64,000 nt of DNA from Myxocyprinus asiaticus (taxonomy: Eukaryota; Chordata; Actinopteri; Cypriniformes; Catostomidae). The notes beneath the pieces are model-generated. The model searched no databases. It was not told where the DNA came from and saw only the letters and a list, made by a program, of their open reading frames with translations. The position numbers and the translations under genes were made by a program. Positions 1 to 10,880 of this stretch are shown piece after piece. Location: positions 24,402,931 through 24,466,930 of the forward strand of contig NC_059372.1 in assembly GCF_019703515.2 (NCBI RefSeq), in the 5' to 3' direction. How positions within the stretch are numbered: the stretch's first letter is position 1; each line of letters begins with the position of its first letter.

Positions 1-129
1 ACATAAGAAATTGACATGCTGCTTCCAAATTTTCATGTACCCTGAAACCAACCTCATTCTGTCGAATTACTGGCAAGCGACATACCCCATTGGACATTTT
101 TGCATCAATTCACGTGTTTACCTTTCCAT

Positions 130-360
130 GTGAAGCTATTGATTGTGTGAGCAATCTCTGAGTCACGGGTTCAGGTCACATGGGAACAAAGAAGTAATCA
201 CGTTCAGATAAACAATGGTGACCTGATGGTTAGATTTAGGGTTTGCATTTGTGTTAGGAGGTAGAGTAATTAAAAAAAATGCATTCCTGTTGACTGTATT
301 ACATCATCTAAAACTTGCATTTGGCGTCACCCTGTGGACATTTCACCTTTGAAACTAGTA
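130..360. repeat. SINE-like or palindromic interspersed repeat (first copy)
   Basis: The segment has a tRNA B-box-like string near 157-168 (gggttcaggtca), a GGTTTAGG-like stretch near 230-245, and ends near 330-355 with a CACCCTGTGGACATTTCACC-like string. The right edge of the window (about 63690-64000) has the same order of motifs and a matching ending (CACAGTGGACATTT), so both look like copies of one dispersed family. The tRNA-like head suggests a SINE, but the family was not identified. Confidence 0.4.
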
Positions 361-1040
361 AACAACAATTCCAGCTTCAGCCTCTGGGGGCAGTGGTTCG
401 AATTTCAGTAAGAAAAGACCATTTTTAGTTGTAGAACTTTTGACCTCTTGTAGCCGAATTCACAGCATGATCAGTCTGGAGCAAGGTAATCCCCAGGTTG
501 CTCCAGGTTGACTGTCCCTATAATAAGTTCATGCCGCTGTTCTATGGCGACATCAGGAGAAAGTCAAGGAAATAAATTCCACTGAACTTGATTGTGTGGT
601 TATAAACAAAGATTCTATTATATTTAAAATCAGGTAAGACAGGTCTATGTTCATGTGAGACCACGTAAACAACAATCACCTGCAAGCAAATCTGTTCACA
701 TCTGTGTAGTGTTCTCTACACTCTGAGCAATTTTCACAAATGGATTTTAGATGCCACAATCACCAGTACCAAGCAAATGTCAAAACGCAGCAGGAGAAAA
801 TGTACCAAGCTAAATGAAAAAAGCAGTTAAGCACACTCAAGTCTGATCTGCCATTTCAAGTTCTACAGTCAAACGTATGAAAAACAAAGAATTCTTAATT
901 ACTATGTTCCACATTTTAGAACTGTAGTAAAGTCATTGAAACTATGAAATAACATAAATGTATATTTTCCAACAGTTTTGAAGGAATTTGAGTGTATGCT
1001 TTTCCTTCACTATCCAAACAAAACAAAACCTATTTGACAT
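361..1040. other. AT-rich DNA with no recognisable feature
   Basis: No convincing coding frame, RNA gene or terminal repeat was seen. If the RAP1GAP-type exon at 11.1 kb is real, this DNA would be intronic. Confidence 0.4.
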
Positions 1041-1279
1041 TCTTTGGTGGAACACAAAAGGAGATGTTAGGCAGAACGTTAACCTCAATCACTATTAACT
1101 TCCATTGCATCTTTTTTTTCCATACAATGAAAGTGAAAGTTTCCTGAGGCTAACATTCTGCCTAACATCTCCTTTTGTGTTCCAAAAAAGAAAGAGAGTC
1201 ATACTGTAAGAGTTTAGAACAACAATGGGGTGAGCAAATGATGACAGAGCTTGCATTTTGGGGTGAACTATCCCTTTAA
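1041..1279. mobile_element. Palindromic MITE, family A (copy 1)
   Basis: The two halves are inverted copies: GGAACACAAAAGGAGATGTT near 1050 is mirrored by AACATCTCCTTTTGTGTTCC near 1163-1182. The right end carries the family signature GGTGAACTATCCCTTTAA. Related copies lie at 18312-20153, 24181-26650 and 45260-45509. The left terminus is cut short. It is non-coding and would be mobilised by a transposase in trans; the superfamily is not certain from sequence alone. Confidence 0.75.
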
Positions 1280-1420
1280 GAATAAGCTTTTGCAGCACAG
1301 GGTCTTTAAGATCATGAGAAACATAAATTCAGTCATGTCTGTCCTAACTTTTGACTAATAGTTTATCTATTCAGTAGTTCACAAGTTAATGTAATCCTGC
1401 ATTGAGGATAGTGTAAATCT

Positions 1421-4087
1421 GTGTGGCTCGCTGTCTGGGGCGAGGGGCTCGAGGCTCGAGACTTGACCCGTGCTCCAATACCCCCAAAAGATGCCAGGAA
1501 TTGGGACAGCGAGTCTTTAGCTACAGAGCCTTGTAAAAAATAAGGGGGAGGGGAGAGGCCCTTGCTTATCTTTGTGTGAGATGGGCAGATGTGCCAAAGA
1601 AGATAGAATTGAGCAGGGCCACTAGCTAAGGCAGCCTCGTGCTAGGGTCCGCGTCGGGGGATAGGAAACTGAGAGGTGTAGGATAGGTAGAGTTTGGAGA
1701 GTGAAAGTAAGTTGAAACACTGAAGTGACAGTGGTGGTTGCGGCAGCATGGAAATGAGGTTTGCGAGAGCTGTTGTGTGCTGGAGGGATCATTACACCCA
1801 AATGCGGGGGCCACCCCCACGGTAGGGCAGGGTCGCCCTGGATGGAGGCATGAATCCTAGCTGCCCGGACCGACCTTAAGTCTCCCTCCAGGCTTGGTTG
1901 GTTCGACGGATGGGCCCGTCCGGCGAACGATGCAAGCCCCGAGGAAGGAGACTCGGCGGCCGCTTGAGCAAGCAAGCCCAACCTGCATTTGAACGGGAGG
2001 GGCCGTCACTGCATTTGACGGGGGAGTTGTCCCGGGCCATGAACGGGAGAGCCCATTATACAAATAAACATGAATAGCTCAACACTGCTTTTGGATGGGA
2101 GATCCCACTGCTGATCGAACGGTAGAGCCCTTTAATGGATTGTGCTGGAGGGGTCTGCAACGCCCTACCATGGGGGCCACCGAGTGGAGGCATGAATCCT
2201 TGCTGCACGGAACCCCTCTCCAGACACAATGGGGGCCCTCACTGCATTTGAACGGGGGAGTCCTCACTGCGCTTCAAAAGGGGAGCTGATGATATGAATA
2301 AACTGAATGAGTTAATATTTACATTTATGCATTTGGCAGATGCTTTTATCCAAAGCGACTTAAAGTGCACTTATTACAGGGACAATCCCCCTGGAGCGAC
2401 CTGGAGTTAACTGCCTTGCTCAAGGACACAATGGTGATGGCTGTGGGGATTGAACCAGCAACCTTCTGATTACCAGTTATGTGCTTTAGCCCACTATGCC
2501 ACCACCACTTCGACTGAGTTAGATTGCACACATTCAAACAGGAGAACCCCATGCTGCGATTTGAACGGGAGAGCCCTTGAGTGTTTGAGGTGGGCCTGTC
2601 CAGCAATTTGAGATGGGGGGGATCCTGGACTGGCCGGAGGGGCCCCCGCAGTGTCTAAATGGTGGGGCCGGCCTGGTGGATTGACAAGGATGAAGCAAGC
2701 TTCCCCATGACCCTGATCGTAAACGCATCGTGATTAGCTGATGAGGGCTTGTTGTGCTTTACTGATATGGAGACGGTTGGCACGGATGTAGCTGAGGTTA
2801 GTGTCAGATGACCAACGGCCCAGTAGGCCTATTTGGTGCTCGGGCAGGCCTTTTTGGGCTGCTATGTTTGGGCTGCCAATACAGAAGGAATGGCTTGAGT
2901 ATGGTTTTTCTGAGATGCAAGATTTAATCAGAACGGATGTTTTTGGAGCCAGAATCAGGAAACTGCTTGGTTTTTATTGTCTACGAAAAGTAGATCGAGA
3001 GGGTTTCTGGATTGGGACCCTCTGTAATGGAGATAGTGTGCTAGTGATTGAAAGGGCATATTGAAAATGAGAACTGAATGCCCTTTTTTGGTTTGGTCTG
3101 TTTTGCTTTGTTGAGAGGGAATTTAACTTGGGAGAGCTGGGTGGAATTTGGCAGGTTGGAAATGTAAACTGAATGTCCTCTTTGTATTGGTCTGGTTCTC
3201 ATAAATTATCTACTCTGCTGCGTATCCTTCATCCTACTGATGTAAGTTTTGCATGGGGATTTGAATGGGTAAGCCCAGCCTGCATTCAAATGGGGGTTTT
3301 CCTGCATTCTAACTGAAGAGACCTCACTGCGATTAGAACTGGAGAGCCCCTACTGCGATTCAAATGGGAGAGCACGTGCTACATTTGAACGGGAGAGCCC
3401 TCATTGCGATTTGAACAGGAGAGTTTGTGGCTTGCACATGGTGACTCTTGCTGCATTTGAACGGGGAAAGATGCTGTATTTTTAGAGGAGCTCCCTATGC
3501 AAAATTAATAGGCTGAATCCTCGAGCACGGAACCACATGGCTTTTAACAGGAAGAGCCCGGGTTTTCATGTGAAAATTTTGCGCTGCATTTAAACGAGAA
3601 CTCACTCTACGATACAAATGGGTTGAGTCGTCAAGCACGGCATTCGACTTGAGGGAATAAAGCAGGCTATATTCAAATGAAATTGATTGATGCGGAGATG
3701 CAGGCTTGAGGTGAACTGTATAGAGGAGACCTAAAATGGCTCGATTGTTGTCAATCACTAGGTGGGTAATGGTTTGTTTGGTATGAGTGGCATAATATGG
3801 GTTACGGAGCCGTGGAAGCTTAGACGCATGGCCTGAAAGACGTGCCGCAGTTGTGGGAATGAAAGACGCATTGCGCTGTTTGCAGTGTAGTGGGAGTTTG
3901 TCACATGACCTGAATGACACCACAGTTGCAGTGCTTGGACAGTACAGTGTAGTGGGAGTTTGGAGAATAATTTGGAGTTTGTGCCTGAGAGTTGGATTTA
4001 AAAGATACTATATTGGTGCCGTTTGCTGTAATGTGAACAAAACTACTTCTTTATATTGATGACCTGTAATAAAATCTACAGAAAACA
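1421..4087. repeat. Unclassified GC-richer repetitive tract, left part
   Basis: Base composition shifts sharply from the AT-rich surroundings. From about 1980 to 3640 a short degenerate motif recurs many times at irregular spacing (forms of TGCATTTGAACGGGAGAGCCC, for example near 1984, 2250, 2557, 3343, 3384, 3405 and 3455). A polyadenylation-like AATAAA sits near 4070, just before the DIRS insertion. No transposase or polymerase motif could be read. It may be the left part of a larger element whose right part is 8985-10330, or a degenerate satellite. Family unknown. Confidence 0.45.
2316..2513 (+). repeat. Teleost short interspersed repeat (CATTTGGCAGATGC family)
   Basis: Begins with TTTATGCATTTGGCAGATGC followed by CTTTTATCCAAAGCGACTTA and runs through a tRNA-like 'GGGGATTGAACCAGC' segment to CCACTATGCCACCACC. 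This arrangement is very common across bony fish. It is inserted in the GC-richer tract. Partial relatives appear near 21645-21735 and 22530-22590. The class (SINE or DNA element) was not resolved. Confidence 0.65.
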
Positions 4088-4109
4088 TCCTGGTTAATTG
4101 TGTAACCTC

Positions 4110-4290
4110 CGTTCTCTGATGGAGGGAATGAGACATTGTGTCGATGCAGTGACACTAGGGGTCAATCTTGGGAGCCTGAGACACCTCTGGTCTTTGATAA
4201 AAGGCCAATGAAAACTGGCGAGTGGTATTTGTATTCCACTCCCCCAGACATACGGGTATAAAAGGAGTTGGTATGCAACCACTCATTCAG
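4110..4290. repeat. DIRS inverted terminal repeat, left (3' side of element)
   Basis: Shares with the reverse complement of 8836-8984 the strings GTGACACTAGGGGTCA, TTGGGAGCCTGAGACACC, TCTGGTCTTTGATAAAAGGC and GACATACGGGTATAAAAGGA. TATAAAAGG at 4257-4265 resembles a TATA box and is present in both terminal repeats. Confidence 0.85.
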
Positions 4291-4365
4291 GTTTTATGCT
4301 GAGGAGCCGAGACAAGGTCGCGGCCATTTCAGCGGCTAGTTCATCGTTGTGGCAGGAGGGACACA

Positions 4366-4470
4366 ACGTCTCATTCCCTCCATCAGGGAATGGAGGTTAT
4401 GCAAGTAACCAGGACATTCCCTATCTGTCACTCACTCGACGTTGTGTCGATGTTGTGACACTAGGGGTCC
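4366..4470. repeat. DIRS internal complementary region
   Basis: The first part (about 4368-4405) is the inverse of the left extremity (AACCTCC..GATGGAGGGAATGAGAC). The second part (about 4411-4466, CATTCCCTATCTGTCACTCA onward) matches the reverse complement of the right extremity (8925-8984). A composite of both ends is the defining feature of the DIRS internal complementary region and also locates the element's termini. Confidence 0.8.
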
Positions 4471-5187
4471 CTATACAAAAATGCCGCAACTGGCTGAACT
4501 GTGTTACGTGAACTGGCGGTGTGTGACGGGCAGACCACTGTGTGCCTCATAGCCAGTGAACCAGGGTGACATGAAACCTCCCCCAACACAGTTATGAATG
4601 TCAAACGGCTCTTTGGGGACAAGTCGACTACCCAAATGACAGAGACAGACTAGCCCAGTCATGGCCTCTTATCCCCTTTTTTTTTTTCCCACCTAAAAAA
4701 AGGGGGATTAACCGACTGGGCCCACCAGGTCTAGTCGGGGGGGGTGTCCCTCCCAAGGGGAAGACACCGCGGAGACCACACCCCGCCCGGGGGGGGGGGG
4801 TGGGGGGATTTAATTGGAAATACGTCACATGGTCTTGCCGAGCTATGTCAGAAGTATGCCATGTGGGGGAGTCCCAAGGTAGGTTCTGCCCTATGGGGGA
4901 GGAGTTACTACAAGCATGGTGACTGGGGTATAGGGGCCTCTGCCCAAGGAAGACACAGTTTGCCAACAGGGAAACGAATTAATGGAAGATATATGTCGCA
5001 TGGGGTTACCTACGGGGAACCACCACATGTGGAGCACCTACACCAGTAGGAAATCACAGGGCTCGGAGGAAATCAACCAGGGAACACAGTTTGTGAACAC
5101 TACTGGGAGTTAACGGCGCACGTTTTCAGCTCAGGGGAGGTGAAAGGTGCTATGCGCAAGTGATACACCCGGCTGGCTGTCCCGGAC
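4471..5187. other. DIRS non-coding 3' segment with homopolymer runs
   Basis: Lies between the recombinase frame and the internal complementary region. It holds a T-run (about 4677-4687), an A/G-run and a long G-run (about 4790-4807). No conserved coding motif seen. Confidence 0.5.
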
Positions 5188-6043
5188 TTACCTGCTTGTG
5201 TGTGCCACTACACAGGACGAAACCAGTTCCACCCGGAGATAATAGAACCTCGCAAAGGTGTTGGGTGTTGCCCAGCCTGCTGCTCTGCAAATGTCTGTTA
5301 AAGAGGTGTCCCTGGTCAAGGCCCAGGAGGCCGCTACACCCCTGGTAGAATGGGCCCATAGATCTACCGGGGGCGGCACGTCCTGGACGTGATATGCCAT
5401 AGTTAAGGTGTCAATGAGCCAGTGGGCGATCCTCTGCTTGGAGACAGCGCTTCCTTTCTGCTGTCCACCAAAACAGACAAAGAGCTGCTTAGAGACTCTA
5501 AAACTCTGTGTGCAATCCAAATAGATGCGTAAAGCGTCCACCGGACACAGCAACGTCAGGGCTGGGTCTGCCTCCTCCTGGGGCAGCGCTTGCAGGTCCA
5601 CCACCTGGTCCCTAAAAGGGGTCGTGGGAACCTTGGGCACATAGCCTGGTTGGGGTCTCAGGATCATGTGAGTAGCCCAGACCGAACTCCAGGCACGTTT
5701 CGCTGACAGAGAACGCTTGCAGGTCTCCTACCCTCTTGATGGAAGTGAGCGCAGTCAGGAGGGCAGTCTTCAAGGAGAGTGCCTTAAGCTCAGCTGACTC
5801 TAAAGGCTCAAAGGGGGCTCTCTGTAGACACTGAAGAACTACAGAGAGGTCCCATGAGGGAATGAGGTGTGGTCTGAAGGGATTCAACCTCCTGGCACCT
5901 CTCAGGAACCTGATGATCAGGTCGTGCTTTCCTAAGGACTTACCGTCCACTGTGTTGTGGTGTGCCGCTATAGCGGCTACATACACCTTCAAGGTGGAAG
6001 GGGACAGCCGCCCTTCCAACCTCTCCTGCAGGAAGGAAAGCAC
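5188..6043 (-). pseudogene. DIRS tyrosine recombinase (frameshifted)
   Basis: In DIRS elements this enzyme replaces an integrase and inserts a circular DNA intermediate by strand exchange through a tyrosine. The N-terminal part (6043 to about 5664) shows a SAM-like helical region (SPSTLKVYVAAIAAHH) and the first catalytic arginine in SIKRVGDLQAF. The C-terminal part (5667 to 5188) is in another frame and shows the H-x-x-R box as HSTRGVAASWAL and the likely nucleophile tyrosine in NTFARFYYLRV. The two parts are joined by a frameshift near 5665, so no full-length protein can be made, although all the signature residues I can see are retained. It follows the reverse transcriptase on the same strand, the usual DIRS order. 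Confidence 0.85.
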
Positions 6044-6092
6044 CGATCTGACTGCGCATCTCTGGGGGTCTTCACGTCAGGAAGAACACCGC

Positions 6093-7762
6093 TTAGCGAA
6101 CAGACACCACTTTTGCCGTGTTGTCTGTCTGAACTAACACGTGCTTGCCCTGTATCAACGGCCGGAACCTCTGCAGGGTGAGCAGAATTGCCAGCAACTC
6201 GAGGTAGTTGATGTGCCAACGCAGCCGCGGGCCCGTCCATAAGCCGGCGGCTGCGTGCCTGTTGCAAACAGCGCCCCAGCATGTTTTGGAGGTGTCTGTC
6301 ATAACCACAACGCACCTGGAGACCTGCTGTAGGGGAACGCCTGCCCGTAGAAATGTGAGGTGGGTCCAAGGGCTGAAAAAGTGGTGACAGATCAGTGTGA
6401 TGGCCACGCGATGTGTCCCACGGCGCCATGCCCATCTCGGGACTCGAGTCTGAAGCCAGTGCTGAAGCAGTCTCATATGCATCAACCTGAGCGGAGTGGC
6501 CACCGCTGAGGATGTCATATGCCCCAGGAGCCTCTGAAAGAGTTTCAGTGGAACCGCTGTTTTCTGTTTGAACGCCTTCAAACAGGTCAGCACCAACTGT
6601 GCGCGATTGTTCATGAGGCACACTGTCAATGAGACCAACTCCAAACCGAGAAAAGAGATGCTCTGAACTGGGAGGAGCTTGCTCTTTTCCCAGTTGACCC
6701 GAAGCCCTAGTCGGCTGAGGTGCGAGAGCACCAGGTCCCTGTGTGCACAGCATATCCCGAGAGTGGGCTAGGATTAGCCAGTCATCGAGATAGTTGAGAA
6801 TGCGAATGTCCACTTCCCTTAACGGGGCAAGAGCTGCCTCTGTGACCTTCGTGAAGACGCGAGGGGACAAGGACAGACCGAAAGGGAGGACCTTGTACTG
6901 ATACCTCCGAACCTCGAATGCAAACTGCAGGAAGGTCTGTGTCGAGGTAGAATCGAGACGTGGAAGTACGCGTCCTTCAGGTCTACCGCTGCAAAACAAT
7001 CTTGATGCCGGACGCCCGCCAGAATGCGTTTTTGCATCAGCATCTTGAACGGGAGTCTGTGTAAAGACCGGTTCAGTACTCGCAGGTCCAAGATTGGCCG
7101 CAACCCACCGCCTTTTTTCGGTACAATGAAGTAGGGGCTGTAAAACCCTTTCTTCATCTCGGCCGGAAGGACAGCTCTATCACATCCTTCCATAGGAGGG
7201 TAGCAATCTCCGCGCGCAAGGTAGCAGCATTCTCGCCCTTCACCGAGGTGAAGTGGATGCCGCTGAACCTGGGCGGACGCCTGGCGAACTGAATCGCGTA
7301 GCCGAGTCGGACGGTCCGGATCAGCCATCGCGATGGATTGGAAAGCGCAAGCCACGCATCCAAGCTCCGAGCGAGGGGGACCAAGGGGACAATCTCATCA
7401 GACGTACCGGCAGGTGGGGCCTTGCGGCGGGGCGGAGCTCGAGGTGCCACGCCATGTTGTGGCCGTGCTGAGTTCAGGGACATCGAAGCACTTACCTGGC
7501 TGCTTGTGACCACCCCCAGAACAGCCTGGGACGGGGGAGGAAGAGGCCTGTCCTCGTGACCCATGGAGACTGTCACATCGGGGCGGATTTGTGCCACAGC
7601 TGGGCGTGCAGGGGCAGGAGACCGCCGCTGGAGCGCCAAACCTGCAAGGTTGGAAAGGTGGACGGTGGTCATGATGACGGCCGTGCACACTGGGTATGTG
7701 ACCCAGGGAACGAGGAAACCGCTCTTTTGCTGAACTGTTGGGTACCGCAGCAACTTGGGCAT
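6093..7762 (-). pseudogene. DIRS reverse transcriptase / RNase H (frameshifted)
   Basis: Three frames share the domain. A proline-rich leader and linker runs from 7762 to about 7154. The RT fingers and palm A follow (FIVPKKGGGLRPILDLRVLN, then AAVDLKDAYFHVSI with the first catalytic Asp), then the palm C box NYLDDWLILAHSR near 6780-6820. RNase H follows (6731 to 6093) with acidic residues in VVMTDTSKTCWGAV, NYLELLAIL and LVQTDNTAKVV. Frameshifts near 7000 and 6735 break the protein. The YLDD box and the direct downstream recombinase place it with DIRS rather than Gypsy. Inactive, but young enough to keep most motifs. Confidence 0.88.
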
Positions 7763-7854
7763 GTGGCAAAATTAAATGAAAAGCAACAAAAGATTCTCCT
7801 CCCGGCCCTCCACCGGGGGATGGAGGGGTCTGCTTACCAACTCCAAGGTGGATT

Positions 7855-8592
7855 TCATCGTCCCTGGGTCGCCCGTCTCAGGGGCGCTTCGAAGCCTTCC
7901 GCAGGTTCTTGGTGGCCGGCCGTGAGATGGGTGGTGTCTGCTTCCTGCGGTGGGCTCCACGCCGGGGCCGGGCCGAAGGGGTGGGCTGCAGCGGAGCCGG
8001 TGCAGTCACCACAGGGGGACGCCCTTGGCAACAAGCAGGCGGGGTGCAGGATCTTGAGCCATGCTGGGGCAGGATGTGCCGGATAGCCTCCGTCTGCTGC
8101 TTCACCATCGAGGACTTTGCCCAGCATTTCTCGATGGTGAAGCAGCAGACGGAGGCTATCTGGTACATCCTACCCCGGTGCTGAATAGGCCAACCTGGGA
8201 AATAGGGGTAGCAAGGAACCGTGCCTTGCCGGCCTCACCCATCTCAATGCGGCTGCCTGGTCATTTCTGCATCAGCCTGTGACTGGGCAACTGCACCCGA
8301 GGGGGGAGCCCAGCTGAGGCTTCTGCGTCCAGCTGGACGAGCCTGCTCTCTGATGCTGCGCTCGAGAGCTCATCAGCTTCGCGGGCTCCGAACAAGAGGT
8401 CGAACTCGCCGTGAGACGAGCTGGCGGACTTATCAACATTGCCATGTTCATGTTCTCGCAGTGAGTACATGATCCATCCATGAACGCTGTCTCCGTGTGG
8501 GTCACACCCATACACGAAAGACAGCGATCTTGACCGTCAGAAGTTGAGAGGTAACGACCACAACCAGGAATAACACACAAACGGAAAGGCAT
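7855..8592 (-). pseudogene. DIRS gag-like protein (broken)
   Basis: First coding region of the element, starting near 8592 on the minus strand, just downstream of the terminal repeat and TATA-like sequence. The N-terminus carries a Cys/His cluster (CVIPGCGRYL, DRCLSCMGV, CTHCENM) like that seen at the start of fish DIRS gag proteins. The later part (about 8168-7855) is basic and proline-rich and lies in another frame. It contains a 31-bp perfect inverted repeat that looks like a rearrangement. Role by family: nucleic-acid-binding particle protein. Broken by frameshifts. Confidence 0.6.
8082..8160. repeat. 31-bp perfect inverted repeat in DIRS gag-like region
   Basis: Left arm 8082-8112 and right arm 8130-8160 are exact reverse complements around a 17-base spacer. 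The arms begin GATAGCCTCCGTCTGCTGCT and end AGCAGCAGACGGAGGCTATC. Such a hairpin within coding sequence is unlikely to be ancestral. Confidence 0.95.
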
Positions 8593-8835
8593 CTTTAAAA
8601 AGATGCGTCTTTAAAAAGACATTCCATGTGTGCCGCTCTTTTAGAGAAATATACTCTTTTAGGAAAATATACTCTCTTTTTTCTGCCGAAGTGCCCAGGG
8701 GCGTTCTCTGCAGTGCACCAGTGCAGAGGAGGGAGAAGCCGCTGAAATGCGCCGTCAGATCCAGCAGAGGCGAATGAACAGTCAGCTCAGTAAACATCGA
8801 CCGTTCGGCTCTGAAGAGAAATCTGAATGAGTGGT

Positions 8836-8984
8836 TGTATACCAATTCCTTTTATACCCGTATGTCCAGGGGATCCGCCAATTTTTACTGGCCTTTTATC
8901 AAAGACCAGAGGTGTCTCAGGCTCCCAAGAGTGACCCCTAGTGTCACTACATCAACACAATGTCGAGTGAGTGACAGATAGGGA
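8836..8984. repeat. DIRS inverted terminal repeat, right (5' side of element)
   Basis: Inverse of 4110-4290, containing CTTTTATACCCGTATGTCC and the TATA-like box on the minus strand, about 250 bases upstream of the gag-like start at 8592. The end near 8984 is set by the match to the internal complementary region (GTGAGTGACAGATAGGGAA). Confidence 0.85.
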
Positions 8985-10330
8985 ACCTGAAATATTGTGA
9001 ATATGAAGCAAAGTGCAAAGCCGAATCATCTGACATCGATTTAAACCCATTACTTTAAACTAGGGTGTAGTGTAAGACTATGGCAGATTGTTTAACTCTT
9101 TTAAATTCATGCAGCAATTTGGTTCTATGGTCTAGCTTGTTAAGAGTTTGTAATCAAATGATTCGGGCAAAAGTAGAGAGGACTTGTCTGTAAAATAAAA
9201 ATGATGGATTGATTTTACCTGCGTGGAGTGTTTGTCCTACGTGGGATGAGAGAAAGTCATGTTATGGTCTAGAGATGAGTAGAAGTTTGTAGAAGCGTTT
9301 ACTTCATAGTTATCGGGGCTACGCGGAGAGGCAAGCTCGAATACTGTGGGGAGGCGAGGCACATTTGCGAAATGATTATAAATGAGTTGGACACAGCGGA
9401 GCTGAATTCGGCTCTTGTCTGTTCAGATAGAGGCTGTGTATAGCTGTAGTGAGCTGTAGAATGATCAGAGCGGGTGCTGCTGTGGCAGCAAGCTCGTGCT
9501 AAAATTTCTGCGTTGATTTGAAAAGATGTTGTAATTAGAGTAGCAGTCATTTGGAATGAGTTCGCTTGTTGCATGATTGCCCCTGTGTTCCGAATGGAAT
9601 AAATCACACTCCGAAGGACGCTTTAAGGGAGAACAATCATGATAGTCATATTAACATTATGAACAAACAAGCTGCGCGGTGAGGTAGTGAGGCTGATAGG
9701 AATCACCTGTGCGGGAGAATTAGATTGAAACGCTGGGGAGTGTTGGAATGATGATTGGATTAAATAGTTAATCTTTGTTTTCCTTGAGTTCTGTTAAAGC
9801 TGTAATAGAGCTCAAGTTGCATGAAGCCAGAGCAGCGCCTGTTTGCGAAGGCAGGCTCCGGATGGAAAGTTTAGAAGAGAGAGCATATGAACAGTCGTAG
9901 GGAGCTGTTTGACATGTATAAGGCACCGAAGCAGCCAGTTTGCGTAAGCAGTTTCACGCAACGGACCGCTCCAGGTGGAAAGTTTAGATAAGAGAACATA
10001 TGAACAGTCATAGGGAGCTGTTTCACATGTAAGCAGCTTCATGCAATGATCTACTTCGGTGCGTAGAGATTAGGAAGAAAGTAGAACTTAAAGTGGTAGC
10101 AGTCAATGTTGTAAAAACAAATGAGCTGCTTCGGCAGCTTCTGTTGAAAAACAAGATGATTTAGACGGAAGAGCTGCTCTGATGAGGGCGAATGCTTTGC
10201 AGCGAAGTTGCATCCGACAATCCGAGACTCTCGCTCGGGTCTGTTCATGGGCAATGGGTGGGGCCGCATGCCAGAAGACTCGATGCCATGAAGAGGTCAG
10301 CAGCTGTTTATATACGCTTACTCTAGCAGT
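8985..10330. repeat. Unclassified tract right of DIRS, possible right part of split element
   Basis: Moderately GC-rich, without coding motifs. Contains a 113-bp tandem duplication and several TTCATGCAAT / GCAGCTTC strings. It may continue the element seen at 1421-4087, since the DIRS lies exactly between the two, but I found no terminal repeats linking them. Confidence 0.35.
9836..10035. repeat. 113-bp tandem duplication
   Basis: The string TGGAAAGTTTAGAAGAGAGA at 9863 recurs at 9976 with few changes, followed in both copies by CATATGAACAGTC(G/A)TAGG and GAGCTGTTT. The offset is 113 bases. Confidence 0.85.
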
Positions 10331-10836
10331 GTGATTGGTCAGATTAAATGAATTTACTCCTCCAGAACCTTGTTAATGAAACTCCATTTTAGGGACAATC
10401 CTGGTGGAACGGGTTCAGTGCCTTCGTCAGAATTCCAGCGATCAGATCAGTTATGCAAAGATAACTTTGTCCTTGACAGCAGACAACTGAAATATGGCAG
10501 CCTTGCACCTGTTGAGTGGACAGGGTCCTTTAACAGGCAATGGAATCTCACTGGAGTCTGTGGGCATTCAATCCCAACAGAAACTTAATCGAATCCTCCA
10601 GGCCTGATTGATAGCATAAACAGCCTGTGATTGTGTTAAGCTTTCTGGCTGGTTCACAGACCCAAGGTTTCTGCCTGGATGTGTGTCTGCTTCAGTAAAC
10701 CGCAGTGTCTAATTCAATCCAAACTCATTTATACTCTCCGCTATAATGGCCTTTAATAACAGGTTTCCCTTGCCGGAAAGCAGTTCACCAGAGCTGGTGT
10801 AATGCATCGCACTCTGACAGAGTTTTCCTGTCATTC

Positions 10837-10840
<4 letters not shown>
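10331..10840. other. Unique DNA, presumptive intron 1 of the RAP1GAP-type gene
   Basis: No repeat or coding motif recognised. It lies downstream (leftward) of the splice donor at 11099-11094. Confidence 0.35.

Positions 10841-10878
<38 letters not shown>
10841..10878. repeat. (TA)n microsatellite
   Basis: Nineteen uninterrupted TA units. Confidence 0.97.

Positions 10879-10880
<2 letters not shown>

Larger units (their letters stand above)
4088..8984 (-). mobile_element. DIRS-type tyrosine-recombinase retrotransposon (decayed)
   Basis: A 4.9 kb element reading leftward. In coding order it has a gag-like Cys-rich region (8592-7855), reverse transcriptase and RNase H (7762-6093) and a tyrosine recombinase (6043-5188). 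The two ends are inverted repeats of each other (4110-4290 against 8836-8984), and an internal region (4366-4470) resembles both extremities back to back, the arrangement used by DIRS elements to form a circular intermediate. No integrase, LTR or target duplication is visible, as expected for this group. Several frameshifts separate the reading frames, so this copy is inactive. It splits an older GC-rich tract. Confidence 0.9.

Noticed and set aside
1980..3640. CRISPR-like array of repeats and spacers
   Set aside because: Repeats are degenerate with irregular spacing, and the DNA is clearly vertebrate nuclear.
3495..3923. A 142-residue minus-strand frame
   Set aside because: Lies in the GC-richer repeat tract, where the absence of stops is expected by composition; no family features.
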